Below are positions 8,234 through 16,828 of a stretch of 48,386 nucleotides of DNA, piece after piece. The translations under genes were made by a program, and so were the position numbers. The notes beneath the pieces were generated by a model, which saw only the letters and a program-made list of their open reading frames with translations, did not search any database and was not told where the DNA came from. The DNA comes from Kalymmatonema hyalinum WJT4-NPBG1 (lineage in GTDB: Bacteria; Cyanobacteriota; Cyanobacteriia; Cyanobacteriales; Nostocaceae), in assembly GCA_019359075.1 (NCBI GenBank), contig JAHHIB010000068.1, positions 1 through 48,386 on the forward strand, read 5' to 3'. Position 1 is the stretch's first letter. Each line of letters starts with the position of its first letter.

Positions 8234-8959
8234 TCATTCTCCTGGGGTAGGTTGCAAATCTTTTTGTGAATATATTTCCTGCACTCGTTCCAGTTCCAAG
8301 TCGCACAGATCATCCACCGTCCAGTTGCAGCAACGTTGAAGCATATGGAATGGATAAGTATTTGCCACACCAACCACTTGCATACCCGCTTTTTTCGCGG
8401 CTTGGATACCAGCAAGAGTATCTTCAATTGCTAGACACTCTTGTGGTTGAAGATTTAAATCAGGATATTCCTGGTTGAGGCGTTTTACGGCAAATAGATA
8501 ACCATCTGGTTCTGGTTTAGTGGTGGTAACGTCATCACCTGCCACAATAGCTTGAAAGTATTCAGCCAGTTGAGCGCGATTAAGTACCACTTCTATTTCT
8601 TTGCGGATGGCATCACTGACTATTCCCAGTTTCAAATTGCAAGAACGCACTTGAGATAACAAATCATCTAAACCAGAGTACAAAGGCAGTTTTTCGATTT
8701 TTTCCAGTTCCAAAGCATATCCTCGTGCTTTGCGATGAAGCAACTGAGTTAAATAGGTATCATTAAGAATACGACCACGACTAGCAAGCAACTCAGACAG
8801 ACAAGGGCGATCGCTACGTCCCAAGCACACCTTGTGATACTCACCAGGCTTGAGGGTGAGGTTTTCCTCAAGCAGAAGTTGCTCTATCAGTCGCTCGTGG
8901 AGTGGCTCATCATTAATGATGACACCATTAAAATCAAATAAAACTGCCTTTAAACTCAT
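8234..8959 (-). CDS. HAD-superfamily hydrolase, beta-phosphoglucomutase/PGP-like subfamily
   Basis: A 241-residue HAD-IA protein with a cap domain after motif I. Motif I reads FDFNGV with nucleophile D9, but N11 stands where the general acid Asp normally is. Motif II has S115 in GIVSDA. Motif III has K148 in TTTKPEPDGYL and motif IV has E179-D180 in CLAIEDTLAGI. Family members hydrolyse or move phosphate on small sugars and other metabolites; the substrate here cannot be read. The start ATG at 8959 overlaps the stop of the upstream methyltransferase (ATGA, 8956-8959), so the two genes are translationally coupled. The Asn in motif I may lower phosphatase activity or mark a specialised subfamily. 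Confidence 0.88.
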   Translation of the reverse strand: MSLKAVLFDFNGVIINDEPLHERLIEQLLLEENLTLKPGEYHKVCLGRSDRPCLSELLASRGRILNDTYLTQLLHRKARGYALELEKIEKLPLYSGLDDLLSQVRSCNLKLGIVSDAIRKEIEVVLNRAQLAEYFQAIVAGDDVTTTKPEPDGYLFAVKRLNQEYPDLNLQPQECLAIEDTLAGIQAAKKAGMQVVGVANTYPFHMLQRCCNWTVDDLCDLELERVQEIYSQKDLQPTPGE

Positions 8960-9873
8960 GCTGTTGTGTCAAAAGCTGGTGATGGAAAACCCTGCAAATG
9001 TTCATTATCCACTTTGTTGTCTACCTGTGCAGGAGTGTAACGCCCTACATTTGTTTGAACGCTACCATCTTCAGATAGAATTGGTTTCACCCCACTTGTA
9101 ACTTGGTTTATCCACCATACATCCTGGGTTTGCACGGCTTCAAATCCTGCTGCACCCATCCAAGCATCTACACTTCCAGCAGTATATTCGCGAATGTACG
9201 GCTCCTCAAAAACATTATTTAACCAGTCTAACTGACGTAAGGTGTTCTGATTTCCATCCAAAATCAACACTTGTCCACCCGTCACCAGCAGCCGGAAGCA
9301 CTCTCGTAAAATTGTCTGAGATACTGCTGTTGGTGTTTCATGGAATAACAAAGAAGCTGTTACCAAGTCAAAAGAAGCATCAGGCAAACCTGTCTTCTCT
9401 GCATTCCCATGTCGCCAGTGAATATCTAAACCAGCACTTTCCGCTTTATGGGAAGCCCGTAGTAACATATAAGGCGATAAGTCCAAGCCGATCACTTCCG
9501 CTTGGGGAAAAGCCTGCTTTAATATCAAAGTTGTGGAACCTGTACCGCACCCCAAGTCAAGAATTCGTCGCGGCTGTACTTTGATGTTATCAATTAAAGC
9601 CTGACGTACCAAACTTTCATTAGGGGCGAGAACGTATTGAGTAATCGGATCATAGGTAACCGCCGCACCAGAATTGAGATATCCACGCTCAATTCCATGA
9701 AAGTTTTGACTGCTGTAGTATGCCGGAATTGCCACATCACCGCGTCGAAAGCGGCTGCTTTCTTGTTCCCAGTCAACACTCTCGGCGTACCGCCGCAAAG
9801 ACTCTTCATCAATCAACAGACGCACTACAGGGGAGAGAAAACGTTCCCAGATTGTATCTTGACGAACTGCCAT
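8956..9873 (-). CDS. Class I SAM-dependent methyltransferase
   Basis: A 305-residue protein. The SAM-binding motif I is ILDLGCGTG (104-112), followed by VIGLDLSPYML carrying the acidic residue that contacts the ribose of SAM, then a DLVTASLLFHE motif IV region. About 100 residues precede the Rossmann core and probably form a lid. It is the first gene of a two-gene unit, with its TGA overlapping the ATG of the HAD gene. The substrate is unknown; the layout resembles small-molecule methyltransferases rather than nucleic-acid enzymes. ATG at 9873 is followed directly by an acceptable N-terminus. Confidence 0.87.
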   Translation of the reverse strand: MAVRQDTIWERFLSPVVRLLIDEESLRRYAESVDWEQESSRFRRGDVAIPAYYSSQNFHGIERGYLNSGAAVTYDPITQYVLAPNESLVRQALIDNIKVQPRRILDLGCGTGSTTLILKQAFPQAEVIGLDLSPYMLLRASHKAESAGLDIHWRHGNAEKTGLPDASFDLVTASLLFHETPTAVSQTILRECFRLLVTGGQVLILDGNQNTLRQLDWLNNVFEEPYIREYTAGSVDAWMGAAGFEAVQTQDVWWINQVTSGVKPILSEDGSVQTNVGRYTPAQVDNKVDNEHLQGFPSPAFDTTA

Positions 9874-10052
9874 AGGATTGTATTTGAGTTTATTGGGTTT
9901 TTTAAGGTAGTGTGATTTTGATTTTATTTACAAATTTTAATATATATCTTCAAACTAGCACGCCTCATCTAGCGAAAGAGTGGACATTAATAGATTTTAT
10001 GTATTACATTTGTAATATGGCTATTGCTACCTGCTGGGAGTAGCAGTAGGTG

Positions 10053-10083
10053 ATGCCCACCCTTTTCTGGTTCTGGTGGGCAT
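10053..10083. repeat. Intergenic hairpin upstream of intein-bearing rtcB
   Basis: ATGCCCACC and GGTGGGCAT form a 9-bp perfect stem with a 13-base loop. A related GGTGGGCA/GCCCATC hairpin follows the same gene at 12382, so the gene is bracketed by two versions of a dispersed repeat. Apart from this, 9874-10226 shows no gene. Confidence 0.6.
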
Positions 10084-10226
10084 TACACACAATATAGGTA
10101 TACATCCATTAAGTAAGGAATTCGTAAATAAAATGAAAGACTATACAAGATTGAGATTGTTGTAACTAACTCATGTAAAAACTCGATTCGGACGAGTCAA
10201 ATCTAAAATCCAAAATACAAAGAATT

Positions 10227-12374
10227 ATGCCCTACGAAGAATTAGAAATTTCAACCCCATCACCCGTTCTGTCTTGGGCAAATCACCCCTTGGGATCAGA
10301 AGAAACTAAGATGGCGAAGAATGTAGCATCACTGCCATTTGTTTTTAAGCACGTCGCATTGATGCCAGATGTTCATTTAGGTAAAGGTGCCTTAGTGGGT
10401 TCTGTGATTGCGACAAAAGAAGCAATTATTCCCGCTGCTGTCGGCGTGGATATCGGTTGCTTTGTGGGCGATACCCTTATCCCACTAGTTGATGGTCAGT
10501 CTTATCCCATACAAGAACTCGCTCATCGGGATGAAGAGTTTATTGTCTATGCCTGCACCTCAACTGGAAGAATCGTAGCAGCTAAAGCAACTGCTAGGTT
10601 GACTAGACGTAATGCTGCGCTGGTAAAAGTGATTCTGGATAATGGTGAAGAGATTATTTGCACACCAGATCACCAATTCATGTTGCGGGATGGAACATAT
10701 AAGGAAGCTCAACATCTTCAGCCAGAGACATCCGTCATGCCGTTCTACTCTAAAGTTGATAAAGATGGCTATACCCTAATTGCTCAACCCTACTCAGGTA
10801 AATGGCAAAAAGCACACTGGATCATTGCTAGATCGGGCTTATTAGGTAAGGTTCCCAAATTTGAAAGGCAGAGAACGGTCATTCATCATCGGAACTTTAA
10901 TGAATCTGACAATAGACCCCAGAACCTCGAGTTCATGGGGAACTGCGACCATTCTGCATATCATCGTAACTTGGTTGAACGTAATCAACACTGGCAATCC
11001 CCAGAGTTTGAACAAAAGCGAGTAACTGCACTCGCCAGAAAAGCTCAAACTCCAGAAGGGTATGAGTACTACGCAGCTCGAGGGACTCAAAATATTCTTC
11101 AATATATGCAGCAAGAACCAGAACATTTTAGACAATCAGTTGCTGGCAATGGCGAACGTGGTAAGCAATACTTGAGAGCTTACAACCAAAGTGAAAAAGG
11201 TAGAGCAAAATCCAAGGAAATTGCAAATAGAAACTACACCTGTGATATTTGTGGTGCAGAGGTCAAAACTCCAATTGGGCTACACAACCACCGAAGGAAA
11301 GAACACCAGTGCAATCACAAAGTTACAGCTGTGTTGTCTCTGAACTATACACAGGATGTTTATTGTCTAACAGTACCGGGGTATCACAACTTCGCCTTGA
11401 AAGCTGGCGTCTTCGTTCACAATTGCGGGATGTGCGCCATTAAAACGCCATTTAATAGTGAGCAACTAGAAGGTAAGCTGAAGAAAATCCGCTTGGATAT
11501 TGAAGCAGCAATTCCTACAGGTTTCAACGAAAATAAAGACGTTGAAAAAATTGCCACCAACTGGCAACGGTGGAGTGATTTCAAAGACTTGCATCGAGGC
11601 GTGCAAGATTTGCAAGCTAAAGCGATGAAGCAAATGGGTTCTCTCGGCGGAGGAAATCACTTCATCGAGGTTTGCCTCGATACAGAGAACCAAGTTTGGT
11701 TGATGCTGCATTCTGGTTCCCGCAACATCGGCAATAAATTAGCACAGTGCCACATTAACACAGCGAAAGAATTAGCAAAAATGGCGGGTAATAAATTGGC
11801 TGATCCCGATTTGGCTCATTTTATCGCTGGTACGCCGGAATTCCAAGCTTACTGGCATGATTTGCAGTGGGCGCAGAATTATGCGCGTTTCAACCGTGAG
11901 GTGATGATGGCGCGTTTTCGGCGCATTGTCGAGAAGCATCTAGCGGGTGGCAAAGCAATTAAGCCTTTATTAGAGGTGAATTGCCATCACAATTACGCTG
12001 AAAAAGAAGTGCATTTTGGCGAGGATGTCTACGTCACTCGCAAAGGTGCAGTCCGCGCAACAGAAGAAGACTATGGCATTATCCCTGGTTCAATGGGGGC
12101 TAAATCCTACATTGTTAAGGGTAAAGGTTCTGCCAATAGTTTTTGCAGTTGTTCGCACGGTGCAGGACGTTTACTATCTCGAAAAAAGGCAAAAAATGTC
12201 TACACGCTTGATGATTTGATTGAGCAAACAAAGGGCGTAGAGTGCCGTAAAGATACAGGTGTTTTGGATGAAATTCCAGGCGCTTACAAACCGATAGAAG
12301 AAGTTATGGAGAATCAAGCGGATTTAGTCGAAGTTGTAGCAACTCTCAAGCAAGTTGTTTGCGTGAAGGGTTAA
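10227..12374 (+). CDS. rtcB: RtcB-family RNA ligase, interrupted by an intein
   Basis: RtcB joins RNA 2',3'-cyclic phosphate (3'-phosphate) and 5'-OH ends using GTP and a divalent metal. The 715-residue reading frame holds a 322-residue intein (residues 78-399). Exteins sum to 393 residues, close to E. coli RtcB (408). Joining gives ..AVGVDIG-CGMCAIKT.., the metal-binding catalytic cysteine motif. Other RtcB landmarks are MPDVHLGKGALVGSV (46-60), GGGNHFIEV, HSGSRNIG and HGAGRLLSRKKA, which holds the guanylated histidine. The enzyme cannot work until the intein splices. It differs in type from the second RtcB at 24502-25962 and is not beside archease. A plus-strand terminator-like hairpin follows at 12382. 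Confidence 0.95.
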   Translation: MPYEELEISTPSPVLSWANHPLGSEETKMAKNVASLPFVFKHVALMPDVHLGKGALVGSVIATKEAIIPAAVGVDIGCFVGDTLIPLVDGQSYPIQELAHRDEEFIVYACTSTGRIVAAKATARLTRRNAALVKVILDNGEEIICTPDHQFMLRDGTYKEAQHLQPETSVMPFYSKVDKDGYTLIAQPYSGKWQKAHWIIARSGLLGKVPKFERQRTVIHHRNFNESDNRPQNLEFMGNCDHSAYHRNLVERNQHWQSPEFEQKRVTALARKAQTPEGYEYYAARGTQNILQYMQQEPEHFRQSVAGNGERGKQYLRAYNQSEKGRAKSKEIANRNYTCDICGAEVKTPIGLHNHRRKEHQCNHKVTAVLSLNYTQDVYCLTVPGYHNFALKAGVFVHNCGMCAIKTPFNSEQLEGKLKKIRLDIEAAIPTGFNENKDVEKIATNWQRWSDFKDLHRGVQDLQAKAMKQMGSLGGGNHFIEVCLDTENQVWLMLHSGSRNIGNKLAQCHINTAKELAKMAGNKLADPDLAHFIAGTPEFQAYWHDLQWAQNYARFNREVMMARFRRIVEKHLAGGKAIKPLLEVNCHHNYAEKEVHFGEDVYVTRKGAVRATEEDYGIIPGSMGAKSYIVKGKGSANSFCSCSHGAGRLLSRKKAKNVYTLDDLIEQTKGVECRKDTGVLDEIPGAYKPIEEVMENQADLVEVVATLKQVVCVKG
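10458..11423 (+). mobile_element. Intein with HNH-type homing endonuclease, in rtcB
   Basis: This in-frame insert starts with C78 (CFVGDTLIPL, block A). Block B is CTPDHQF with the TxxH signature, block F is DVYCLTVPGYHNFAL, and block G ends VFVHN before C400, the +1 nucleophile. These are the residues needed for standard Cys-Asn protein splicing. The centre holds an HNH-like motif, IHHRNFNESDNRPQNLEFM with a later H. Just before block F lies a CDICG..HNHRRKEH zinc-finger-like segment. Inteins home into intein-free alleles through the endonuclease. Insertion is exactly at the catalytic Cys; to my knowledge archaeal RtcB inteins use the same site. Confidence 0.93.
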
Positions 12375-12381
12375 ATCATGG

Positions 12382-12406
12382 GGTGGGCATTGCCCATCCT
12401 ACTTTT
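12382..12406 (+). terminator. Probable rtcB terminator
   Basis: GGTGGGC, a 3-base loop, then GCCCATC and CTACTTTTT, starting 7 bases after the rtcB stop. One wobble pair. The loop is short, so efficiency is uncertain; the same sequence is also a dispersed hairpin repeat. Confidence 0.45.
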
Positions 12407-12494
12407 TCAAAATTTTTAATAAAAAGTTAGGATTTTTGATAAATGATTAACATAAAAAAAGGCATCGCAATTTTAACGAGGAGCAAAATGCAGG

Positions 12495-13052
12495 ATGATG
12501 TCTGATAGTGTAAAGAGCCAATTTCCGCAACTAGAGACCAAAAATATCATATTGAGGGCAACCAATTTATCTGATGCAGAAGCTATCTTTCAGGTTTTTG
12601 CTAATGAAGACGTAACTAAATATCACGATCTAGAACCTCCTACAAGTATCGAACAAGTGAAAGGTTTGATTCATCGTAGGTCAGAACGTTTCCAAAGTAA
12701 ACAGGGAATTCGTTGGGGAATAGCTAGAAAAAACGATAATGTCATCATTGGCTCTTGCGGTTATCGCTACAAGAACCCTTTTTTGGGAGAAATTGGTTAT
12801 GAGCTTGCAAAAGCCCATTGGCGACAAGGTATTATGACAGAAGCACTGGGGGCTGTCATCAAGTTTGGATTTCAAGCGATCGCATTGAATCGAATTGAGG
12901 CGATGGTGATGCTGGAAAACACAGCATCTGTTAAGTTGTTGCAAAAATTAGGGTTTCTAGAGGAAGGTATTCTTAGAGAATATGGTTACTGGAAGGGTCA
13001 GTATCATGACTTGAGAATATTTTCTTTGTTGAAAAAAGATTATCAGTTATAA
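12495..13052 (+). CDS. GNAT N-acetyltransferase, RimJ/RimL type
   Basis: A 185-residue single-domain GNAT. It opens LETKNIILRATNLSDAEAIF, the usual RimJ/L beginning, has a VIIGSCGYR beta-4 strand, and the acetyl-CoA pyrophosphate loop WRQGIMTEAL (109-118). NRIEAMVMLENTASVKLLQKLGF is the family's C-terminal CoA-side block. Such enzymes acetylate the N-terminal amine of ribosomal proteins or small amines; the substrate is not readable. GAGGAG at 12478-12483 serves as ribosome-binding site for ATG 12495 (or the adjacent ATG at 12498). An out-of-frame ATG at 12488 opens a tiny overlapping ORF and may affect initiation. Confidence 0.88.
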   Translation: MMSDSVKSQFPQLETKNIILRATNLSDAEAIFQVFANEDVTKYHDLEPPTSIEQVKGLIHRRSERFQSKQGIRWGIARKNDNVIIGSCGYRYKNPFLGEIGYELAKAHWRQGIMTEALGAVIKFGFQAIALNRIEAMVMLENTASVKLLQKLGFLEEGILREYGYWKGQYHDLRIFSLLKKDYQL

Positions 13053-13113
13053 AACTCAGCTTTCAGGAGTGGCATAGCAGTTAGACAGAAAAACAATTTG
13101 GGAAATTATTCCA

Positions 13114-13941
13114 ATGCTACAAGAAGTAGATATAAAAAAGTATAAACAGCAATTATTAACCGACTTCAATTCCCGAACTCATTACGACGAAGGCAGATTT
13201 TATACTCCTATTGGCGATCGCCTGATTGAATCCGCCCAACTCCAAAGTGGACAAACAATTCTAGATATTGCAACAGGTACAGGTATAGTCGCTCTTAATG
13301 CTGCCAAAATAGTTGGCGATGCAGGTAAAGTCATCGGCGTGGATATTTCCTCAGGAATGCTCAGTTATGCGAAACAGAAACTGGCGACGGAGGGTTTGAA
13401 AAATGTTGATTTTATGCAAGCAGATGCAGAGAATTTAACTTTTAGTAATCATAGTTTCGATGTCATCTTATGCTCTTTGGCTATCTGTTATTTAACTGAT
13501 ATTCCTAAAGCTTTATGCCAGTGGCATCGCTTTCTCAAAGCTAGTGGAATTTTGGCGTTTAATGCTTGGGCGGAAACAGCTTTTCCTCCGTCAGTTTTGT
13601 TTCGTGAAGTTGCCCAAAGATATGGTGTAAAAGTTCCCAACCCAAATGAACCGCTTGGTACAGTTGAGAGATGCCACAACCTGTTACAAGAGGCGGGTTT
13701 TCAAAATATTGAAGTGACACAAAAGCAGTTTGGTTGGTATTTTACTCCTGATGCTAAAACTGCTGAAGAATTATGGAAAATGAACTCCAAAAATGTTTTT
13801 GGCTATCAAGTATTTCAACTTTCACCAAATCAGTTGGAGCAATGCAGATCTGAATATATATCAGAAGTTCAGGCGTTAACCATGACAGAACAAGGTGCTT
13901 GGTGTGATGCTTCGATATTTTTTGTATTAGCTCACAAGTGA
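13114..13941 (+). CDS. Class I SAM-dependent methyltransferase, UbiE-like (paralogue 1)
   Basis: A 275-residue protein with motif I ILDIATGTG (49-57), VIGVDISSGML with the ribose-binding Asp, and FDVILCSLAICYLTDIPKAL as motif IV and following strand. The start MLQEVDIKKYKQQL matches the start of a second gene at 28144 (MLDKPHLDEYKQQL), and similarity runs to the last residues (FFVLAHK vs FFILARK). The two are therefore full-length paralogues 14 kb apart. It follows the GNAT gene by 61 bases on the same strand, so co-transcription is possible. The substrate is unknown. Confidence 0.87.
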   Translation: MLQEVDIKKYKQQLLTDFNSRTHYDEGRFYTPIGDRLIESAQLQSGQTILDIATGTGIVALNAAKIVGDAGKVIGVDISSGMLSYAKQKLATEGLKNVDFMQADAENLTFSNHSFDVILCSLAICYLTDIPKALCQWHRFLKASGILAFNAWAETAFPPSVLFREVAQRYGVKVPNPNEPLGTVERCHNLLQEAGFQNIEVTQKQFGWYFTPDAKTAEELWKMNSKNVFGYQVFQLSPNQLEQCRSEYISEVQALTMTEQGAWCDASIFFVLAHK

Positions 13942-13955
13942 GGATATTTTAGAAA

Positions 13956-13991
13956 TCAGGTTTGACAAAACCAGACTTCTGTCAAACCTGA
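13956..13991 (+). terminator. Hairpin after methyltransferase gene
   Basis: TCAGGTTTGACA and TGTCAAACCTGA form a 12-bp perfect stem with a 12-base loop, 15 bases after the stop at 13941. No long T-run follows, so it may act mainly as an mRNA 3' end or be a repeat. Confidence 0.55.
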
Positions 13992-14045
13992 ACAATCCGA
14001 AAACGCTCGCAACTGATGAGATTAGCCATCTGTAGTACCCGTTAG

Positions 14046-14088
14046 TATTGGGTGCTAATCATCATACACATAGATGATTCACCCAATA
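14046..14088. terminator. Probable bidirectional terminator between convergent genes
   Basis: TATTGGGTG and CACCCAATA pair as the base and AATCATC with GATGATT extend the stem. It lies between the plus-strand methyltransferase and the minus-strand beta-helix gene, which ends at 14099. Flanking T-runs are poor. Confidence 0.55.
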
Positions 14089-14098
14089 CGCAACACGC

Positions 14099-16120
14099 TT
14101 ACAGGGTTTGAACCGGGTAAAGTTGTCCAGATCCAGATTGGGGGTTACTCACAAGCGTCGAAGTGTTGGTTCCTTGTAAGTTTGCCAGTGACTGACGCTG
14201 AGTGTTGTCCACATTCCAACTATCGCCACCTGGCTGGCTAGTTGACGATTGAGCTGGATTTAGAGCATCTAACAAGCTGATGCCGATGTAGTCTTTTCCA
14301 GAGTTGAAATTAGAATTCAACCCAGAAATTTGATCAGGAGTTAGTCTGAAGCTGTCAAGCCCGTTGCCTTGTGTGATTTGTTCCTTAAAACTGTTGTAGA
14401 GATTATCGTCCATAGTGATATTGCCACACAGCTGGCTATCGCTACCGCTAAGGACTGGGGTAAGACCACCATCTGAATCAGTGTTAATGGGGCTTCCACT
14501 AATATCTACAGGGGTATCCTTACCATTGGCGTTGTTACCTATGGTGTTTACAGGGAAGATACTACTTAACGTAGCGTTGGAGCTGTTACCAGTGGTGTCT
14601 ACAACAGAAGTTGTGTTGCTTAAGGTATTGTCACTAACAACTGCTGGGCTGAGGTTATTCCCCGTACCAAGGGTGGGGTCATTGTTATCAATACCTACAG
14701 AATTTGCTGCTCTTGGGACAATATTTTGGGAACCACTCCCCTTGGGCTCTGCAATATTAATAGATGCTGTGACATTCAGGTCAGTGGGATCATTCGCGTT
14801 TTTGGCTGGCCATTGGGTATTTCCGCCACCATCGCTGAGTTGATCAGTAACTTGGTTCTTGATGTTCCAACCGTTACCTCCAACGTTATTTGCGAAGGTT
14901 GAGTCTTTGACAGTGGTGGATGAGCCACCTCCGGAAATACCTCCACCTTGAAAACCAGCGTAGTTGTCAGCAACGGTCGTACCATCAATAGTGACAGGAT
15001 TGGAGTAATTGGCTAAAGAGATTGCTCCACCCAAACCAGTTTTGCCGTCTGTACTCTCGGCTCGATTACCAGTGAATGTACTTTTGCTAATAGTACCTGG
15101 GGCTTCTTCTCCTATCCATAAACCACCACCTTGCTGCAGTGATCGATTTTCCGTGAAGGTGGTGTTGTTGACGGTAAACTCAGCATTACCAATTCGCAGA
15201 CCGCCACCGAGTGAATCGCCTCGAGAGTCCTCAATGACCTGATTGTTGGCAATTTTGGAATTTTCAACAGTCACTTTGTCTGGGGCATAAGCATACAGAA
15301 ACAGTCCTCCCCCTTGTCCAGCAGCTTTGTTGCCTTCAAACTCGCTATTACGAATGGTAATTGTGCCCCCTACTGGACCATAATCGTAATTTGGTCCAGA
15401 GGCATTCGCGCCATCAGTATAGATGGCACCACCATAACCTATGGTATGAGGACCTACTGGACCTCCAGCTGTTGAGTCATTATTGCGGAAAGTAGAGTCT
15501 TCTACTGTGAGTTTGCTCAATACAGTGTTGATTGCACCGCCATTGGTTCCTTTGTTATTAGTGAAGTCACTATCTTTCACCGTCAGAGCACTGTTAGTAT
15601 TAACAGCGATCGCACCGCCGCCACGTTCCGATCTACCAGCAGTACTGTCGTTCCCCTCAAATACACTGCCAGTGATGGTGTTATTGGTGTTAAAGCCTCC
15701 CCAAATTGCGCCTCCTCCTGCGCCCGAAGCGCTGTTATTCACAAATTTGCTGTTCTCTACATTGAGAGTGGTGAGCTTATCTCCACTAACTACGCGAACT
15801 GCGCCTCCAGCACCATTTTCCCAGTCACCACTGGCTTTTCCATCCGCAAGGGTCAAATTTCGCAATGTAAAACTTGAGCCAGGTACTGGTACATCAAAAA
15901 TCCGGCTCGCATTATTGCCACTAATTGTTAGACCATTAGCACCTGCACCATCAATTGTTAGATCTTTGTTAACTGTGAGTTGACCTGAATTGAGGGTAAT
16001 TGTTTGATTGGCGAGGTTGGAGCCAAATTGAATGGTATCACCTGATTTTGCCTGAGCGATCGCATCTCTAAGAGAACCAGCTCCATTGTCGGCAGTAGAC
16101 GAAACGGTAATAGTAGCCAT
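14099..16120 (-). CDS. Right-handed parallel beta-helix, Pmp-like surface or secreted protein
   Basis: A 673-residue protein opening MATITVSSTADNGAGSLRDAI, the 'SLRxAI' entry found in polymorphic outer-membrane and choice-of-anchor proteins. Residues about 20-440 are beta-helix coils rich in 'GGGAI', 'NNSA', 'VxNSxFxxN' and 'GGGLxIG' steps. The last 230 residues are Ser/Asn/Asp/Gly-rich with no recognised anchor. No N-terminal signal peptide or membrane segment is visible, so export would have to use a C-terminal signal (type I-like) or a missing N-terminal module. A DUF4347-like fragment lies 0.7 kb upstream on the same strand; in other cyanobacteria such modules are often fused to beta-helix proteins. 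Role inferred as adhesion or cell surface. Confidence 0.78.
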   Translation of the reverse strand: MATITVSSTADNGAGSLRDAIAQAKSGDTIQFGSNLANQTITLNSGQLTVNKDLTIDGAGANGLTISGNNASRIFDVPVPGSSFTLRNLTLADGKASGDWENGAGGAVRVVSGDKLTTLNVENSKFVNNSASGAGGGAIWGGFNTNNTITGSVFEGNDSTAGRSERGGGAIAVNTNSALTVKDSDFTNNKGTNGGAINTVLSKLTVEDSTFRNNDSTAGGPVGPHTIGYGGAIYTDGANASGPNYDYGPVGGTITIRNSEFEGNKAAGQGGGLFLYAYAPDKVTVENSKIANNQVIEDSRGDSLGGGLRIGNAEFTVNNTTFTENRSLQQGGGLWIGEEAPGTISKSTFTGNRAESTDGKTGLGGAISLANYSNPVTIDGTTVADNYAGFQGGGISGGGSSTTVKDSTFANNVGGNGWNIKNQVTDQLSDGGGNTQWPAKNANDPTDLNVTASINIAEPKGSGSQNIVPRAANSVGIDNNDPTLGTGNNLSPAVVSDNTLSNTTSVVDTTGNSSNATLSSIFPVNTIGNNANGKDTPVDISGSPINTDSDGGLTPVLSGSDSQLCGNITMDDNLYNSFKEQITQGNGLDSFRLTPDQISGLNSNFNSGKDYIGISLLDALNPAQSSTSQPGGDSWNVDNTQRQSLANLQGTNTSTLVSNPQSGSGQLYPVQTL

Positions 16121-16317
16121 GTTGAATCAATCCTTGTTTGTTGTTTGTCTTGACCAATAACTTATGAACTATGACCAACAAAGTGGTCTAGAGATAGGTA
16201 AAGTAGCTATCACGATCAATGAAGTACCGATGGGCAACAAGCTTTGACGATGCCTATTAGGTCATGATCATATGAGTTGCACATATAGGCTCGTGCCGAT
16301 TATGTCCATCACAGATA

Positions 16318-16424
16318 TAGCCGTTTGCAACCCTTGTAAGGTACACCAAAGAAATAATGAACCACTCATGGGACACTCATGGGACACGAGATTTATCTGT
16401 ACTTCATTCAATTGAGTTGCGCTA
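16318..16424 (-). mobile_element. MITE copy 2 (107 bp, TAGCG-type termini)
   Basis: Reverse-complement relative of 2594-2698. It has the same ends (TAGCGCAACTCAATTG at the right end on the minus strand, TAGCCGTTTGCAACC at the left), with TA outside both ends (16316-16317 and 16425-16426). The shared centre contains GGTTCATTATTTCTTTG. The internal short tandem differs: copy 1 has repeated TGTCCATCTG units, copy 2 repeated CATGGGACACT-like units. Confidence 0.78.
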
Positions 16425-16445
16425 TAGTTGCGGTCTCAGCACTAC

Positions 16446-16553
16446 TAGTCCGCCAAGGTAAAGCCTGAGGGGTACGTAGTAAGCACGAAGAGTGCTTGCT
16501 TGAGCGATAAATCGCTCACTACAAACCCGCAAAGTTTGTCTGGTGGAGTACTA
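16446..16553. repeat. Palindromic MITE-like repeat 1
   Basis: Imperfect inverted ends TAGTCCGCCA and TGGTGGAGTACTA enclose a segment with the perfect palindrome TGAGCGATAAATCGCTCA (16501-16518). It abuts the next element and shares TA 16552-16553 with it. It has no coding capacity. Confidence 0.5.
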
Positions 16554-16673
16554 GTGCTTTATGTCATTAGTTTTGATAGGTTGTGAAAGTTCGTAGTAAA
16601 GGCTAAAGCCCTTGCCATTGAGCGATAAATCGCTCATGTGCGTTCCTATCAAAACTAATGCGACAGACCACTA
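16552..16673. mobile_element. MITE-like repeat 2 with 16-bp perfect internal inverted repeat
   Basis: TAGTG and CACTA ends lie outside CATTAGTTTTGATAGG (16565-16580) and its exact complement (16645-16660). The same palindrome TGAGCGATAAATCGCTCA as in the neighbouring repeat recurs at 16619-16636. TA at both edges is compatible with a TA-targeting transposase. It is non-coding. Confidence 0.6.
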
Positions 16674-16828
16674 CTTAGCTCGTGCCAAGGCTTGCCGAAA
16701 GGCGGATCTAGTCGCCCTTAGCATAGCCGGAGCGACCATAAAGCTCGGCATTACCATCTCTATTTGATGCTCTTACCTACTCTTGTTGAGAGGCAGTGTG
16801 GTTTTTATTTAGGTTTTGTTTGCCCTCG

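Noticed and set aside
15483-15983. 166-residue plus-strand frame inside the beta-helix gene
   Set aside because: It is antisense to repeated Gly/Asn/Ser codons and is low-complexity Pro/Leu/Val-rich; it has no family signature.
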